Below, one piece after another: positions 27,121 to 35,634 of a DNA stretch of 42,797 bases; position 1 is the stretch's first letter, and each line of letters begins with the position of its first letter. A program made the translations under genes and the position numbers. The stretch is from positions 1-42,797 of IMG/VR virus record IMGVR_UViG_3300043438_000288. One strand, given 5' to 3'. The DNA comes from a virus. The notes below the pieces were generated by a model. It made no database searches. It was not told the origin of the DNA and was given only the letters and a program-made list of their open reading frames with translations.

Positions 27121-27399
27121 ATGTCGGACTCAGAACAACTCCCAACCGATGAGCAAAGCCCTGAACCGACATTGCCAGCAGATGCCGACATAAGGCACAT
27201 CGCTTCAGTAGCAATTCATATGAATGAGTTGTTCAATCATTTGAAGAAACACGGCTTTGAAAAAGAAGACGCTCTACATTTAGTTGGTATGGTTCTATCG
27301 TCTGGAGTTCTATACAAGTACGATGCTTATACCGATATGACCCTAGACATTGAAGACGGTGGAGACTTTGACTATCCAGATGGCGAAGACTTCGCATAA
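27121..27399 (+). CDS. Small acidic hypothetical protein
   Basis: This 92-residue protein starts at ATG with AAGGAAG upstream and lies 14 bp after the previous gene. It is strongly acidic at both ends (N-terminus SDSEQLPTDEQSPEP; C-terminus DIEDGGDFDYPDGEDFA), with a helical middle (HIASVAIHMNELFNHLKKHG, DALHLVGMVL). The acidic composition could reflect DNA mimicry or binding to a basic protein, but this is only a possibility. It sits directly before the DNA polymerase gene. Confidence 0.6.
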   Translation: MSDSEQLPTDEQSPEPTLPADADIRHIASVAIHMNELFNHLKKHGFEKEDALHLVGMVLSSGVLYKYDAYTDMTLDIEDGGDFDYPDGEDFA

Positions 27400-27432
27400 G
27401 TAGTAAACTAACAAAACGACGATTGGACACAA

Positions 27433-29256
27433 ATGACAAGTGGTTTGGCTAATACCCAACTTCACCTAGTAAACAGCGTAGAAAAGGCTGGGGATTTCCT
27501 AACTTGGCTAAGCCAGAGACGCCCTCACGATGCTATTGCTATTGACACCGAAACTGGTGAACTACCCGGTCGCCCCCGCAAAGATGCTTTATCTCCTTGG
27601 CACGGAAGACTCCGTCTAGTCCAAGTAGGAGACGGTGAGCAAGGCTGGTCTATCCCTTGGGATGAATGGTCTGGAGTTTTCTATCAAGCGATGGATAAGT
27701 TTGACGGTCAGATTGTTTGCCACAACATTGCGTTTGAGGCTAAGTGGTTTGAGATGCAATCCCGTTGGTCTATGCCGTGGCATCGTGCTCACGACACAAT
27801 GATTATGTCGCAGATTATTGACCCTATCGGCTCCGCTGCCCTCAAGCGTTTGACTTCTCAGTATGTCGACCCTAAGGCTGCTGCCCTACAAAAGCACTTA
27901 GATGATTCTCTACACGAGAACGGTTGGACTTGGGGTACTGTCCCAGTCAACTTTGAGCCTTACTGGTCTTATGGTGCGTTGGATACTGTGCTCACTATGA
28001 AATTGTTTGAGCGTTTTTGGGAGCAGTGCGGTCCCAATCAGATTTACTCCGTGCCTTATGAACTTGAAATGGCAACTCGCAAGATTGCTACTCGTATGGA
28101 ACTCAACGGTGCTCGTGTTGACCTTGACTACTCGCAAAAGAAGTTTGACGAACTAAACGACTATGGCGAAAGTGTCCGTAAGTGGGGTTTTGAAACTTAC
28201 GGTGGTTCCATCACAAGCAATATTCAGTTGGTTCGCATACTTGAAAAACTAGGTGCTGACATTACCGAGACAACTCCGTCGGGGCAGAAGTCGGCGTCTA
28301 AGGACCAACTGATGATGCTGGTTCGCGATGGGTCGCCTGAGGTTCAGCAGTTGGCTGAGGTTGTTCTAAAACAACGCAAAGCGGATAAGTTGGCAAACAC
28401 TTACTTCAAGAACTTCCTTGAGGGAAACATCAATGGAATTGTCCACCCATCTATTCGTACCCTTGCGGCACGAACTGGGCGTATGTCTATCACCGAACCT
28501 GCCCTACAGACTTTGCCGTCTGGAGACGCTACTGTTCGTCGTGCTTTTATTCCTAAAGATGAAGACCACCTAATCATTTCTTCTGACCTTGACCAAGTCG
28601 AGTTCCGTCTTACAGCGAACCTTAGCCAAGACCAAGACCTAATCAATCTGTTCAACGAGGCTGACCGCACTGGTGGAGATGTGTTTACTGAGATTATGCG
28701 TCAGGTATACCAAGACCCGACAGCGCAGAAGTCAGACAACCGACGCAAACTTATCAAGGGTGTAGTTTATGGAAAGTTGTACGGTGCTGGTGTAGCGACT
28801 ATGGCACTGACCGCTGGAGTAGCAGATGCTCAGATGAAGTCGGTTGTAGATGCTTTTGATTCTAGTTATCCTGGTGTCCGTCATATGGCTCAGGCTATTG
28901 AAGATGCTGGTATGCGTCGCCTCAAGACCGAGGGTTCTGGCTATGTAAAGACTAGAACTGGTCGCCGTCTGCCTTGCGATGATGACCGTGTGTATTCGCT
29001 GACTAACTATTTGATTCAAGCAAGTGCTGCTGAAATCTTCAAACAAAACCTAATCAAACTTGACCAAGCAGACTTGACTGAGTATTTGATTGTCCCTGTT
29101 CACGATGAAATTGTTTTGAATGTTCCAAGAGAGGGCTACGAAGACATTATGCAAACTGTAAAGCAATGTATGACAACTACAGAGGGTTGGGATGTCCCGC
29201 TCACCGCTGGTGTAGACGGTCCGTTTGAGAACTGGGGGAGCAAGTACGATGAGTAA
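27433..29256 (+). CDS. Family A DNA polymerase with 3'-5' exonuclease domain
   Basis: This 607-residue protein is a phage replicative polymerase of the Pol I family. The exonuclease domain has Exo I AIDTETGEL (D38, E40), Exo II CHNIAFEAKWFE, where Glu stands at the usual Asp place, and Exo III YGALDTVLTM. The polymerase domain has motif A SDLDQVEFRL (near residues 382-391), motif B RRKLIKGVVYGKLYGAG (near 436-452) and motif C VPVHDEIVL (H557, D558, E559). There is no separate 5'-3' exonuclease domain, as is usual in phages. The 3' end overlaps the RuvC-like gene by 8 bp. It leads the replication block in one direction with no gaps large enough for a separate promoter. Confidence 0.95.
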   Translation: MTSGLANTQLHLVNSVEKAGDFLTWLSQRRPHDAIAIDTETGELPGRPRKDALSPWHGRLRLVQVGDGEQGWSIPWDEWSGVFYQAMDKFDGQIVCHNIAFEAKWFEMQSRWSMPWHRAHDTMIMSQIIDPIGSAALKRLTSQYVDPKAAALQKHLDDSLHENGWTWGTVPVNFEPYWSYGALDTVLTMKLFERFWEQCGPNQIYSVPYELEMATRKIATRMELNGARVDLDYSQKKFDELNDYGESVRKWGFETYGGSITSNIQLVRILEKLGADITETTPSGQKSASKDQLMMLVRDGSPEVQQLAEVVLKQRKADKLANTYFKNFLEGNINGIVHPSIRTLAARTGRMSITEPALQTLPSGDATVRRAFIPKDEDHLIISSDLDQVEFRLTANLSQDQDLINLFNEADRTGGDVFTEIMRQVYQDPTAQKSDNRRKLIKGVVYGKLYGAGVATMALTAGVADAQMKSVVDAFDSSYPGVRHMAQAIEDAGMRRLKTEGSGYVKTRTGRRLPCDDDRVYSLTNYLIQASAAEIFKQNLIKLDQADLTEYLIVPVHDEIVLNVPREGYEDIMQTVKQCMTTTEGWDVPLTAGVDGPFENWGSKYDE

Positions 29257-29719
29257 GCGTCTAATTCTCAGTGTTGACCCTGGTAAAGCCAGCGGTATCT
29301 GCTTGTTTGAGTACGAAAAAGGCTATGAACCAAAACTTGTGTGGTCTGGTGAGTATCAGCAAAACGAGTATGCTCAGCCGATTAGAAATGCTTTTGTTTC
29401 TTACATTCAATACGGTATGCCAATAGACATAGTCTGCGAGAGATTTACTATCAACGCTCAGACTGTACGCAACGCTCAGGCTCCGTACTCGCTAGAGCAG
29501 ATTGGTATTCTCAAGCAGATTATGCTTGACCACAAAATTGACCCAGAAACAATTATTTTCCAGTCTCCAGCAGACGCTAAGGCTATGTTTAGCAATGAAA
29601 AACTTAAGACCTTAGGCTTTTGGCACAAAGGTGGCGAGGGGCACGCACTTGACGCAATCCGACACGCCGTGCTACGATTAGTGAAAATTGGTTGGATTCC
29701 TACTAAACTTCTAGATTAG
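29249..29719 (+). CDS. RuvC-like Holliday junction resolvase
   Basis: This protein is 156 residues from the ATG at 29249, which has GGGGAG upstream and overlaps the polymerase stop by 8 bp; a TTG at 29225 would add eight unlikely residues. It has the RNase H-like fold signature of RuvC: LILSVDPGKASGICLF (D10), DIVCERF (E64) and GHALDAIRHA (H132, D135, H139). Phage resolvases of this kind cut branched DNA before packaging or during recombination. The Asp-Glu-Asp set is complete. Clustered with polymerase, helicase and nuclease. Confidence 0.85.
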   Translation: MSKRLILSVDPGKASGICLFEYEKGYEPKLVWSGEYQQNEYAQPIRNAFVSYIQYGMPIDIVCERFTINAQTVRNAQAPYSLEQIGILKQIMLDHKIDPETIIFQSPADAKAMFSNEKLKTLGFWHKGGEGHALDAIRHAVLRLVKIGWIPTKLLD

Positions 29720-29798
29720 TTAGAGATACTATCGAAAAAAGTAAATAACTATTCGCGTTTCGTGATAGTATGTATGTAATGACGAAAGGAAGCCAACT
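29720..29798 (+). promoter_or_regulatory. Gap with inverted repeat and extended -10 before the helicase gene
   Basis: This 79-bp gap has TACTATCGAAA at 29727-29737 and TTTCGTGATAGTA at 29758-29770, which pair over 11 bp with a 2-base bulge around a 20-base loop. The right arm contains an extended -10-like TG-A-TAGTAT (29763-29771). No good -35 box is visible. An operator overlapping a promoter is a reasonable reading; there is no T-run for a terminator. AAAGGAAG precedes the helicase ATG. Confidence 0.45.
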
Positions 29799-31622
29799 AT
29801 GGCTATCAATGTAGAACTAGATTCAACGGGTTCAGACATTATTATTGACGCAGACTGGCGTTTCAAGGAACTCTGTAAGAGTCTTCCTGGCGCTACCTTT
29901 GACGGCTCAATCAGCAGGTGGAAAATTCCTGTGTCTTGGTCTGCTTGCCTAGCACTACGCTCAACATTCAAAGATGAACTTGTACTCGGCGATGCCCTAA
30001 AGTCTTGGGCTTCTAACGAGCGTGCTGTCAGGATTGACCCTGCTATGGCTCTACGCGACCTAGAAAACTTACCCGATGGTGAGACTGGCAATGAAGACCT
30101 ATTCCCCCACCAGCGTGCTGGAGTGAAGTATTTAGCCGTTGCTAAGCGAGCACTTCTCGCCGACGAACCAGGTTTAGGTAAGACCGCTCAGGCTATTCGT
30201 GGTCTAAAGCAGATTCAGGAAAATGGCGATGCCGTATTCCCAGCAATGATTGTTTGCCCTAACACTCTGAAGAAGAACTGGCAACGCGAGTTCAAGAGAT
30301 GGTGGCCAGAAGTAAAGGTACAAGTTATCTCTGGAACTGCTACGCAACGCCGTAAGCAGTTTGAAGAAGAGGCTGACATCTATGTAATCAACTGGGAATC
30401 ACTACGCACCCACTCACGCCTAGCACCTTATGGTGCGATTGCTCTTGCTCGCTGTAAGGCTTGTAAGGGTCACGACGACCGAGTAACTGAAACTCGATGC
30501 GAAGTTCACGAGCGTGAACTAAATCGTATTGACTTCAAGGCTGTGGTTGCTGACGAAATGCACCGCTCAAAAGACCCTAAGTCTAAGCAGAGCCGTGCCC
30601 TATTCGCAGCAAGCGGTAACGCTGAGATTCGTTTTGCTCTTACTGGAACTCCTGTGGCAAACAATGTCCTAGATATGTGGGCAATTCTTCACTGGATTAG
30701 CCCTAAGGAATTCCCTACAAAGAGTAAGTGGATTGACCGTATGGTCGACACTATGCTCAATGCGTTTGGTGGAATGATGGTTCTTGGACTAAAGCCACAT
30801 ATGGAAGACGAGTTCCACAAGACTGTCGACCCTATGATGCGTCGTATGCTCAAGGCTCGTGTACTTCCTTGGCTACCTGAGATTATGAACGAGCGTCGCG
30901 ATGTCGAGATGTCTACTAAGCAGAAGAAAGCCTACGAGCAGATGCGCGACAATATGATTGCGTTGCTTGAAGACCCGTCTGGCAGTGCTGACACTTTGGT
31001 AGCACCTAGCGTTCTTACTCAGACCACTCGCCTACTTCAGTTTGCTAGTTCATACGCTGAAATCAAGGCAGACGAGAAGACAGGTGAGCCTAAGGCTACT
31101 TTGTCAGCCCCCTCTTGTAAGGTTGATGCTCTAATGGATGACATCAAAAACGGAGACTTCGGCGACGACAGCGTTGCTGTCTGTGCTGTATCTCGTCAGT
31201 TGCTAGAACTTCTTAGTGAAGAACTAGATAAAGCGAAGATTCCACACGGAATGATTACTGGAGCACAGAACGAAGAAGAGCGTCAAGAATCTATTGACGA
31301 CTTTCAATCTGGTCGCACCAAGTGGATTCTGTTCACAGACAAGGCTGGTGGTGTCGGTGTAACACTTACCGCAGCACGCCGTCTCGTTATGCTACAGCGA
31401 CCTTGGTCGCTCGTAGACCACAAGCAAGCACTAGACCGTGTCCACCGTATCGGTTCTGAGATTCACGACTCTGTTGTGATTATGGATTATGTAACTGAGG
31501 GCACTCTCGAAGAGCGAGTTATTCAAGTTCTAGAAACTAAGGCTGAAAACTTTGAGCAGATTGTTCGAGACAAGAGTAAGTTATTAGAGTTGCTAAAAGA
31601 TGACAAGGCAGGTAAGTTGTAA
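29799..31622 (+). CDS. SNF2-type superfamily 2 helicase
   Basis: This 607-residue protein has an N-terminal segment of about 65 residues resembling HARP/SMARCAL1-type domains (LCKSLPGATFDGSISRWKIP). The helicase core follows: motif I ADEPGLGKTAQAI (about residues 120-132), motif II ADEMH (about 251-255; DEMH in place of DEAH), motif III ALTGTPVANN (about 280), and in the second lobe FTDKAGGVGVTLTAA and QALDRVHRIGSE (about 542). It remodels DNA or moves along dsDNA to help replication or recombination, by analogy with SMARCAL1-like fork-remodelling enzymes; the exact job is not known. A strong RBS is present and the next gene starts 3 bp after the stop. Confidence 0.9.
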   Translation: MAINVELDSTGSDIIIDADWRFKELCKSLPGATFDGSISRWKIPVSWSACLALRSTFKDELVLGDALKSWASNERAVRIDPAMALRDLENLPDGETGNEDLFPHQRAGVKYLAVAKRALLADEPGLGKTAQAIRGLKQIQENGDAVFPAMIVCPNTLKKNWQREFKRWWPEVKVQVISGTATQRRKQFEEEADIYVINWESLRTHSRLAPYGAIALARCKACKGHDDRVTETRCEVHERELNRIDFKAVVADEMHRSKDPKSKQSRALFAASGNAEIRFALTGTPVANNVLDMWAILHWISPKEFPTKSKWIDRMVDTMLNAFGGMMVLGLKPHMEDEFHKTVDPMMRRMLKARVLPWLPEIMNERRDVEMSTKQKKAYEQMRDNMIALLEDPSGSADTLVAPSVLTQTTRLLQFASSYAEIKADEKTGEPKATLSAPSCKVDALMDDIKNGDFGDDSVAVCAVSRQLLELLSEELDKAKIPHGMITGAQNEEERQESIDDFQSGRTKWILFTDKAGGVGVTLTAARRLVMLQRPWSLVDHKQALDRVHRIGSEIHDSVVIMDYVTEGTLEERVIQVLETKAENFEQIVRDKSKLLELLKDDKAGKL

Positions 31623-31624
31623 AT

Positions 31625-32605
31625 ATGAATGACGAAACTACAAATGAAGTAGAAGTTTCTCCTGAAGAGAAGAAACCATACACGCTCTCTAACTCAGAGA
31701 TTCAGGTATTCAAAGACTGCCGTCGCAAGTGGTGGCTTGGCTACTACCGCCGTCTACAGCCACGCACTAAGCAGTTCACTGGTGCTCTAGCGTTAGGTTC
31801 TCGTGTTCACGAGGCTCTAGATATGCATTATTCCAGCGGTCAAGACTTGCTTGAGGCTCACTCACAACTTGTTGAACGCGACCTAGCAAAACTCGTTGCT
31901 GAGTACCGCGACACATATGACCTTGAGGCTGAGGCTGAACTTGGTCGCATTATGCTTGAGGGCTACCTTGAGTGGATGGCGGCTGAGGGCATTGACGCAG
32001 ACCTAGAAATGATTTCTACTGAAGAGATTATTCAGATGCCATTGTTTGATGGCGATGTAGTTCTTCAAGGTAAGTTGGATATGCGTGTCCGTCGCAAGAG
32101 TGATGGTGTTCGTATGTTCCGCGACTTCAAGACTGTTGGTGGTTCGTTCTCGGACTTTGCTAATCAGGCTCAGATGAATGAGCAGATTCTTACTTATATG
32201 CTTTTGGAATCCGCTCAGAACAAGAATCCTGAAGAGCGTTCCGAGGGTGGCATCTTCACAATGCTAAAGAAAGTAAAGCGTACTGCTAACGCACGCCCAC
32301 CTTTCTACGAGCAGATTGAAGTCCGCCACAACCAGTACACAATGCGTTCTTTCTGGCAAAGAATCCACGGTACTATCTCTGACCTTATGAATGTCAAGAA
32401 GTCTCTTGATGCTGGGGCAGACCCTAATTTTGTCGCTTACCCAAGTCCTGGCAAGGACTGCAAGTGGAAGTGTCAGTTCTACACTATTTGCCCGCTTATC
32501 GACGACGGTTCCGCCGCCGAGGCAGCAATTAGTGAGATGTATGAGTCAGCCGACCCATATGGTTACTACAAATCAGAAGACGAAAAGAAAGGTAGTGAGA
32601 ACTAA
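31625..32605 (+). CDS. Cas4/RecB-like PD-(D/E)XK nuclease with Fe-S cysteines
   Basis: This 326-residue protein has the elements of RecB-family nucleases: SNSEIQVFKDCRRKWWLGYY at the N-terminus, GSRVHEALDMHY, then LQGKLDMRV and RDFKTVGGS (D ... D-x-K active site). Four cysteines fit an iron-sulfur cluster as in Cas4 and AddB: C32 plus C279, C283 and C289 near the C-terminus. Such phage exonucleases resect DNA ends for recombination. It overlaps the ATPase gene by one base (TAATG), so the two are very likely coupled. No CRISPR array or cas1/cas2 genes are present, so it is not part of a CRISPR adaptation module. Confidence 0.88.
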   Translation: MNDETTNEVEVSPEEKKPYTLSNSEIQVFKDCRRKWWLGYYRRLQPRTKQFTGALALGSRVHEALDMHYSSGQDLLEAHSQLVERDLAKLVAEYRDTYDLEAEAELGRIMLEGYLEWMAAEGIDADLEMISTEEIIQMPLFDGDVVLQGKLDMRVRRKSDGVRMFRDFKTVGGSFSDFANQAQMNEQILTYMLLESAQNKNPEERSEGGIFTMLKKVKRTANARPPFYEQIEVRHNQYTMRSFWQRIHGTISDLMNVKKSLDAGADPNFVAYPSPGKDCKWKCQFYTICPLIDDGSAAEAAISEMYESADPYGYYKSEDEKKGSEN

Positions 32606-33363
32606 TGTCAGAAGTACATCGTTCCCTTACTCTCATGGTCTATGGCGAGTCAAAAGTTGGTAAATCAACTTTTGCTGTCACAGCACCGTACCCTCGCCTG
32701 ATGCTAGATGTTGAGGGTGGACACCGTTTCCTACCCATCAATGTAAAGTATTGGGACCCAATGCGCGAAGAGCCACCTGTGGCTGACGGCACTTGGGACA
32801 CCGTAGTTGTTCAGGTTCGCGACTACGATGTAGTCCTAAAAGCGTTCCAGTGGCTACAGTCTGGTAAGCACCAGTTCAAGTCGCTTATCATTGACTCCAT
32901 CTCAGAACTTCAAGTGAAGTGTATGGATAACATCGCTGGTACAGAGCAGATGAAGATGCAACAGTGGGGCGAACTACTTCGCCACATGGGGCATCTTCTA
33001 CGCGACCTACGCGACCTAACCTCGCACCCTACTCAGCCACTTGAGGCTGTAGTTATGACTGCTATGGCTAGCCGTGGTCAGGATAATCGTATGCACCCTT
33101 ATCTACAGGGTCAGTTGAAAGTTCAGGCTCCGTACTTCTACGATGTTCTCGGATACATCTCTAACGAGACTATTCCAAACCCAGACCCAACTCAGTTGCC
33201 TTACAAGGCACGCCGTATGTATGTGGAACGCACGGATGAGGTTGAGGCTGGAGAGCGTGTTCAGGGTCGCCTTGGTGCGATTGTTGAACAGGAAAACCTC
33301 GGAATCGAGCGTATGCTCGACATGATTTTCGGTGTAAAGACCGAGAAAAAGAAATCTGCCTAG
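32605..33363 (+). CDS. Sak4-like RecA-fold ATPase (single-strand annealing/recombinase)
   Basis: This 252-residue protein has Walker A GESKVGKST at residues 14-22 and Walker B SLIIDSISEL at about 92-101. A conserved region follows (MQQWGELLRHMGHLLRDL and VVMTAMASRGQDNR), typical of the short RecA-core phage ATPases known as Sak4 or AAA_24. These bind single-stranded DNA with SSB and help recombination. The gene lies between the Cas4-like nuclease and the SSB-like gene, the same association seen in other phages, so the three are likely to act together: end resection, recombinase loading and strand protection. Confidence 0.85.
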   Translation: MSEVHRSLTLMVYGESKVGKSTFAVTAPYPRLMLDVEGGHRFLPINVKYWDPMREEPPVADGTWDTVVVQVRDYDVVLKAFQWLQSGKHQFKSLIIDSISELQVKCMDNIAGTEQMKMQQWGELLRHMGHLLRDLRDLTSHPTQPLEAVVMTAMASRGQDNRMHPYLQGQLKVQAPYFYDVLGYISNETIPNPDPTQLPYKARRMYVERTDEVEAGERVQGRLGAIVEQENLGIERMLDMIFGVKTEKKKSA

Positions 33364-33398
33364 AACCGTTCTAGCAGATAACACAACCCAAGTAAGGT

Positions 33399-33941
33399 AT
33401 GGTGAGTGCTATGAGTAGCATTAACTGGGCAGATTTAGTAAAGGATGCTGGCGATGTCGCTGGCGGAAGTTACGAGCCGTTGCCCGACGGCGATTACGAC
33501 CTCAAGGTAATTGAGGTAAAGAGCACAGTTACCGCTAGCGGTAAGACTATGTTCAAGTTGACTACGGAAGTTCAGGGTGGTGCTTACAACAAGCGTCGCG
33601 TCTGGGACAACCTAGTTATCTCCCCTGAGAACAAGAACGCCCTGGCTATCTTCTTCTCTAAGATGGCTGCTTTAGGACTACCTCGTGAGTTCTTCAACAA
33701 CAACCCATCAAACGCTCAGATTGAGGCATCACTTGATGGCAAGGTTTTCCGTGCCAAGGTTGGTTCTCGTACATGGAACGGTGACAAGCGTAATGAACTC
33801 ACCAAGTACTATGTTCAGAGCAACCAAGTTGCTGCCCCTGTAGCGAGCACTGCTGGTGCTGCGGTTCCACCGCCACCACCTGCACCTGCTCCTGCACCTG
33901 CTAGTGCGCCACTTTCGGCACCAGCAGACGCTCCTTTCTAG
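33399..33941 (+). CDS. Single-stranded DNA-binding-like protein (DUF669-like)
   Basis: This 180-residue protein has an OB-fold-like core at residues 10-145 (GSYEPLPDGDYDLKVIEVKS, MFKLTTEVQGG, RRVWDNLVISPENK, VGSRTWNGDKRNELTKYYV) and resembles DUF669-type phage SSB proteins. A Pro/Ala-rich linker follows (VPPPPPAPAPAPASAP), and the very end is DAPF, similar to the acidic Pro-Phe tip of bacterial SSB that recruits partners. The start could be ATG 33399 or ATG 33411 (MSSINW), which has GGTGAG upstream. It follows the Sak4-like ATPase by 35 bp. Confidence 0.8.
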   Translation: MVSAMSSINWADLVKDAGDVAGGSYEPLPDGDYDLKVIEVKSTVTASGKTMFKLTTEVQGGAYNKRRVWDNLVISPENKNALAIFFSKMAALGLPREFFNNNPSNAQIEASLDGKVFRAKVGSRTWNGDKRNELTKYYVQSNQVAAPVASTAGAAVPPPPPAPAPAPASAPLSAPADAPF

Positions 33942-33950
33942 GAACCACTA

Positions 33951-33997
33951 AAGAGGGACATCGCTCGCTATAATTAGTAGTGGGCGGTGTCCCTTTT
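33951..33997 (+). terminator. Terminator-like hairpin with a -10 box in its loop
   Basis: AGGGACATCGC (33954-33964) pairs with GCGGTGTCCCT (33984-33994) over 11 bp with one G-U, and the A/T flanks extend the stem to about 14 bp. A T-run closes the right side. The loop contains a perfect TATAAT at 33969-33974, with no clear -35 box. It may end the replication operon, and the loop may carry the promoter of the next gene. The hairpin is symmetrical enough to act in both directions. Confidence 0.6.
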
Positions 33998-34019
33998 CAC
34001 ATATACAAATAAGGAAATG

Positions 34020-35021
34020 ATGTCAAAGGTTTTTCTCACTGGTATGTCTGCGCCACAGGCTTCGCCTAGTGCAAACGAAAAGTCCCTAAGTTTTGCTGGG
34101 GCACTAAATAAAGTTTTGACCAGTGCTGGTCACGAAGTCACTTGGGCTAGTCCCAGCGTCTATATGACTGAAGAGACTCTAGATAAGTTTGATGCCGTGC
34201 TAGTTGGTGTAGCACCAATCAGTAGCGTCGGCTCTAATAGGGTCTACGGTGCTCTTAGTGTAATTAATACGCTAAAGAACTCCAGTAAGTTGACTCTATA
34301 CATTGACACCCCAAGCACAAGCCAGATTGAGCCAAGCCTAAAGTCTGTAATCTCTAATCCAGATAGCCTCACTAAGTCTTTCTTTTCTTATCGCAAAGAG
34401 TACTCTAATGTTGTTGCTGATAAAGATTTGCTCTCGTCGGTAATGGATGGAGTCAAATATCTATACGAGAGTCAGTGGATAACCACTATTTACCCTCAGT
34501 TGCCGTGGAAGTCGGAAATAAAAATTTGTATTAATGCTAGGAAAAACCTAGTAGGTATCAACTTGGACTCTCACTTGCTATCTTCAGAACTGGACAAGGT
34601 CGATAGAAGACAGAAGTGGGCAATTGATAGCATCTCCTCGCCTTGGGCTAAAAACACTGTTGACACTCTAAGTCTCCCTAACTCTCCTATGAAATGGAAT
34701 AAGGGCTGGACAGATGAGCAAGTGCTAGAGCAAATTGCCCGTTCTATTGGAGCAATTATCTCGCCTGATAAAAAAGATGGCACTTACTGGTCATATAGAT
34801 ATGTTCAATCTATGAACACAAATACTCCAGTAGTCACAGACTGGAAAGAAAGCCACGCTCTAGGTGATGCGTGGAATGTCTTGGCTACTAGCATTGATAC
34901 AATGAGTCAAGACAAAAGAGATTTGATTGCTACGGCTCAGCGGGAGATTTACATAGCCAGCATCCCTAGCAAGCAAAACGCTGTAGAAACTCTACAGCAA
35001 CTAATATTTAGGAAAGACTAA
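34020..35021 (+). CDS. Possible GT-B-type glycosyltransferase
   Basis: The best start is ATG 34020 (MSKVFLTGM), with AAGGA a few bases upstream, rather than the GTG at 33987 inside the hairpin; this gives 333 residues. The N-terminal half looks like a Rossmann domain (KVFLTGMSAPQASPS, LTSAGHEVTWASPS, FDAVLVGVAPIS), and the C-terminal half has IGAIISPDKKDGTYWSYRYV and NTPVVTDWKESHALGDAW, which resembles the nucleotide-sugar-binding lobe of GT-B enzymes. No confident family match can be made by eye. If correct, it would glycosylate DNA, capsid or another phage component. It overlaps the next start (TAATG). Confidence 0.45.
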   Translation: MSKVFLTGMSAPQASPSANEKSLSFAGALNKVLTSAGHEVTWASPSVYMTEETLDKFDAVLVGVAPISSVGSNRVYGALSVINTLKNSSKLTLYIDTPSTSQIEPSLKSVISNPDSLTKSFFSYRKEYSNVVADKDLLSSVMDGVKYLYESQWITTIYPQLPWKSEIKICINARKNLVGINLDSHLLSSELDKVDRRQKWAIDSISSPWAKNTVDTLSLPNSPMKWNKGWTDEQVLEQIARSIGAIISPDKKDGTYWSYRYVQSMNTNTPVVTDWKESHALGDAWNVLATSIDTMSQDKRDLIATAQREIYIASIPSKQNAVETLQQLIFRKD

Positions 35022-35443
35022 TGCCAAAAGTAGACATCGACTGGGTAAAAAACCAGTTTTCTAAAATCAACATCCACAAGGGTACTGGACTAGCAATCAT
35101 TGAACTACTAAAAGCGTGGGAGCAACTGGACATCAAAAAGCCAGATGTAGCAAAAACTGTACTTTCTGTGTTCTCGGAACTTGCTCAGGGGCACGCCATT
35201 GTTCCACCAGATAACTTCACTTGGGTTCAGGCTCGTCGTGGAGACATCAAGGTCAGAGACATTGTTCGTGTAAAAGCAGATGGATTTACTGGAGACGCTG
35301 GACACGCTCACAATGGGCGTACTGGAGTGGTAATCGCTATTCGCTCTGGAGACATTATCGTAGACATTACTGACGAGCAAGAGCCAGAACTAAAGGGCGC
35401 TCACTATCAGCCAGATGTTCTAGAAAAGAGAGTATCGGCCTAA
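35021..35443 (+). CDS. Hypothetical protein with KOW/SH3-like C-terminal barrel
   Basis: This 140-residue protein overlaps the previous gene by one base. The N-terminal half is helical (DWVKNQFSKINIHKGTGLAI, LKAWEQLDIKKPDVAKTVL). The C-terminal half has a KOW/SH3-like pattern, DIKVRDIVRVKADGF followed by NGRTGVVIAIRSGDIIVDI, a small beta-barrel common in RNA- or DNA-binding proteins. The family is unknown. Tight packing with the next genes suggests one transcript. Confidence 0.55.
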   Translation: MPKVDIDWVKNQFSKINIHKGTGLAIIELLKAWEQLDIKKPDVAKTVLSVFSELAQGHAIVPPDNFTWVQARRGDIKVRDIVRVKADGFTGDAGHAHNGRTGVVIAIRSGDIIVDITDEQEPELKGAHYQPDVLEKRVSA

Positions 35444-35634
35444 TGAAGACCAAAATTACTTTTGAAGTAGTTGGTAGCAATAAGTCAGATATCGAGCGCA
35501 GGGCAATCACTGAAATTTCTGAGTTTTTAGGAATTGAAGCGGGAGCCGTAGAGTCTAAATGCGACATTGAGTTACATATCGAGCCCGAAACAGCAGGGAA
35601 TTTCAAGGCAACCGTCTATGTGAGGGTAAAGTAA
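35443..35634 (+). CDS. Small hypothetical protein
   Basis: This 63-residue protein starts on the base that ends the previous gene and ends on the base that starts the next. It shows a beta-alpha-beta pattern (KITFEVVGSN, a helix SDIERRAITEISEFLG, then CDIELHIEPE and FKATVYVRVK). No domain is recognised. The one-base overlaps at both ends (TAATG) support a real coupled gene rather than chance. Confidence 0.6.
   Translation: MKTKITFEVVGSNKSDIERRAITEISEFLGIEAGAVESKCDIELHIEPETAGNFKATVYVRVK

Noticed and set aside
31625-32605. Cas4-like gene as a sign of a CRISPR system
   Set aside because: No repeat-spacer array and no other cas gene is present; the neighbours are recombination genes, so it is a phage exonuclease.
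33987-34019. GTG start for the possible glycosyltransferase
   Set aside because: It lies inside the terminator-like hairpin and lacks a ribosome binding site; ATG 34020 with AAGGA upstream is better.
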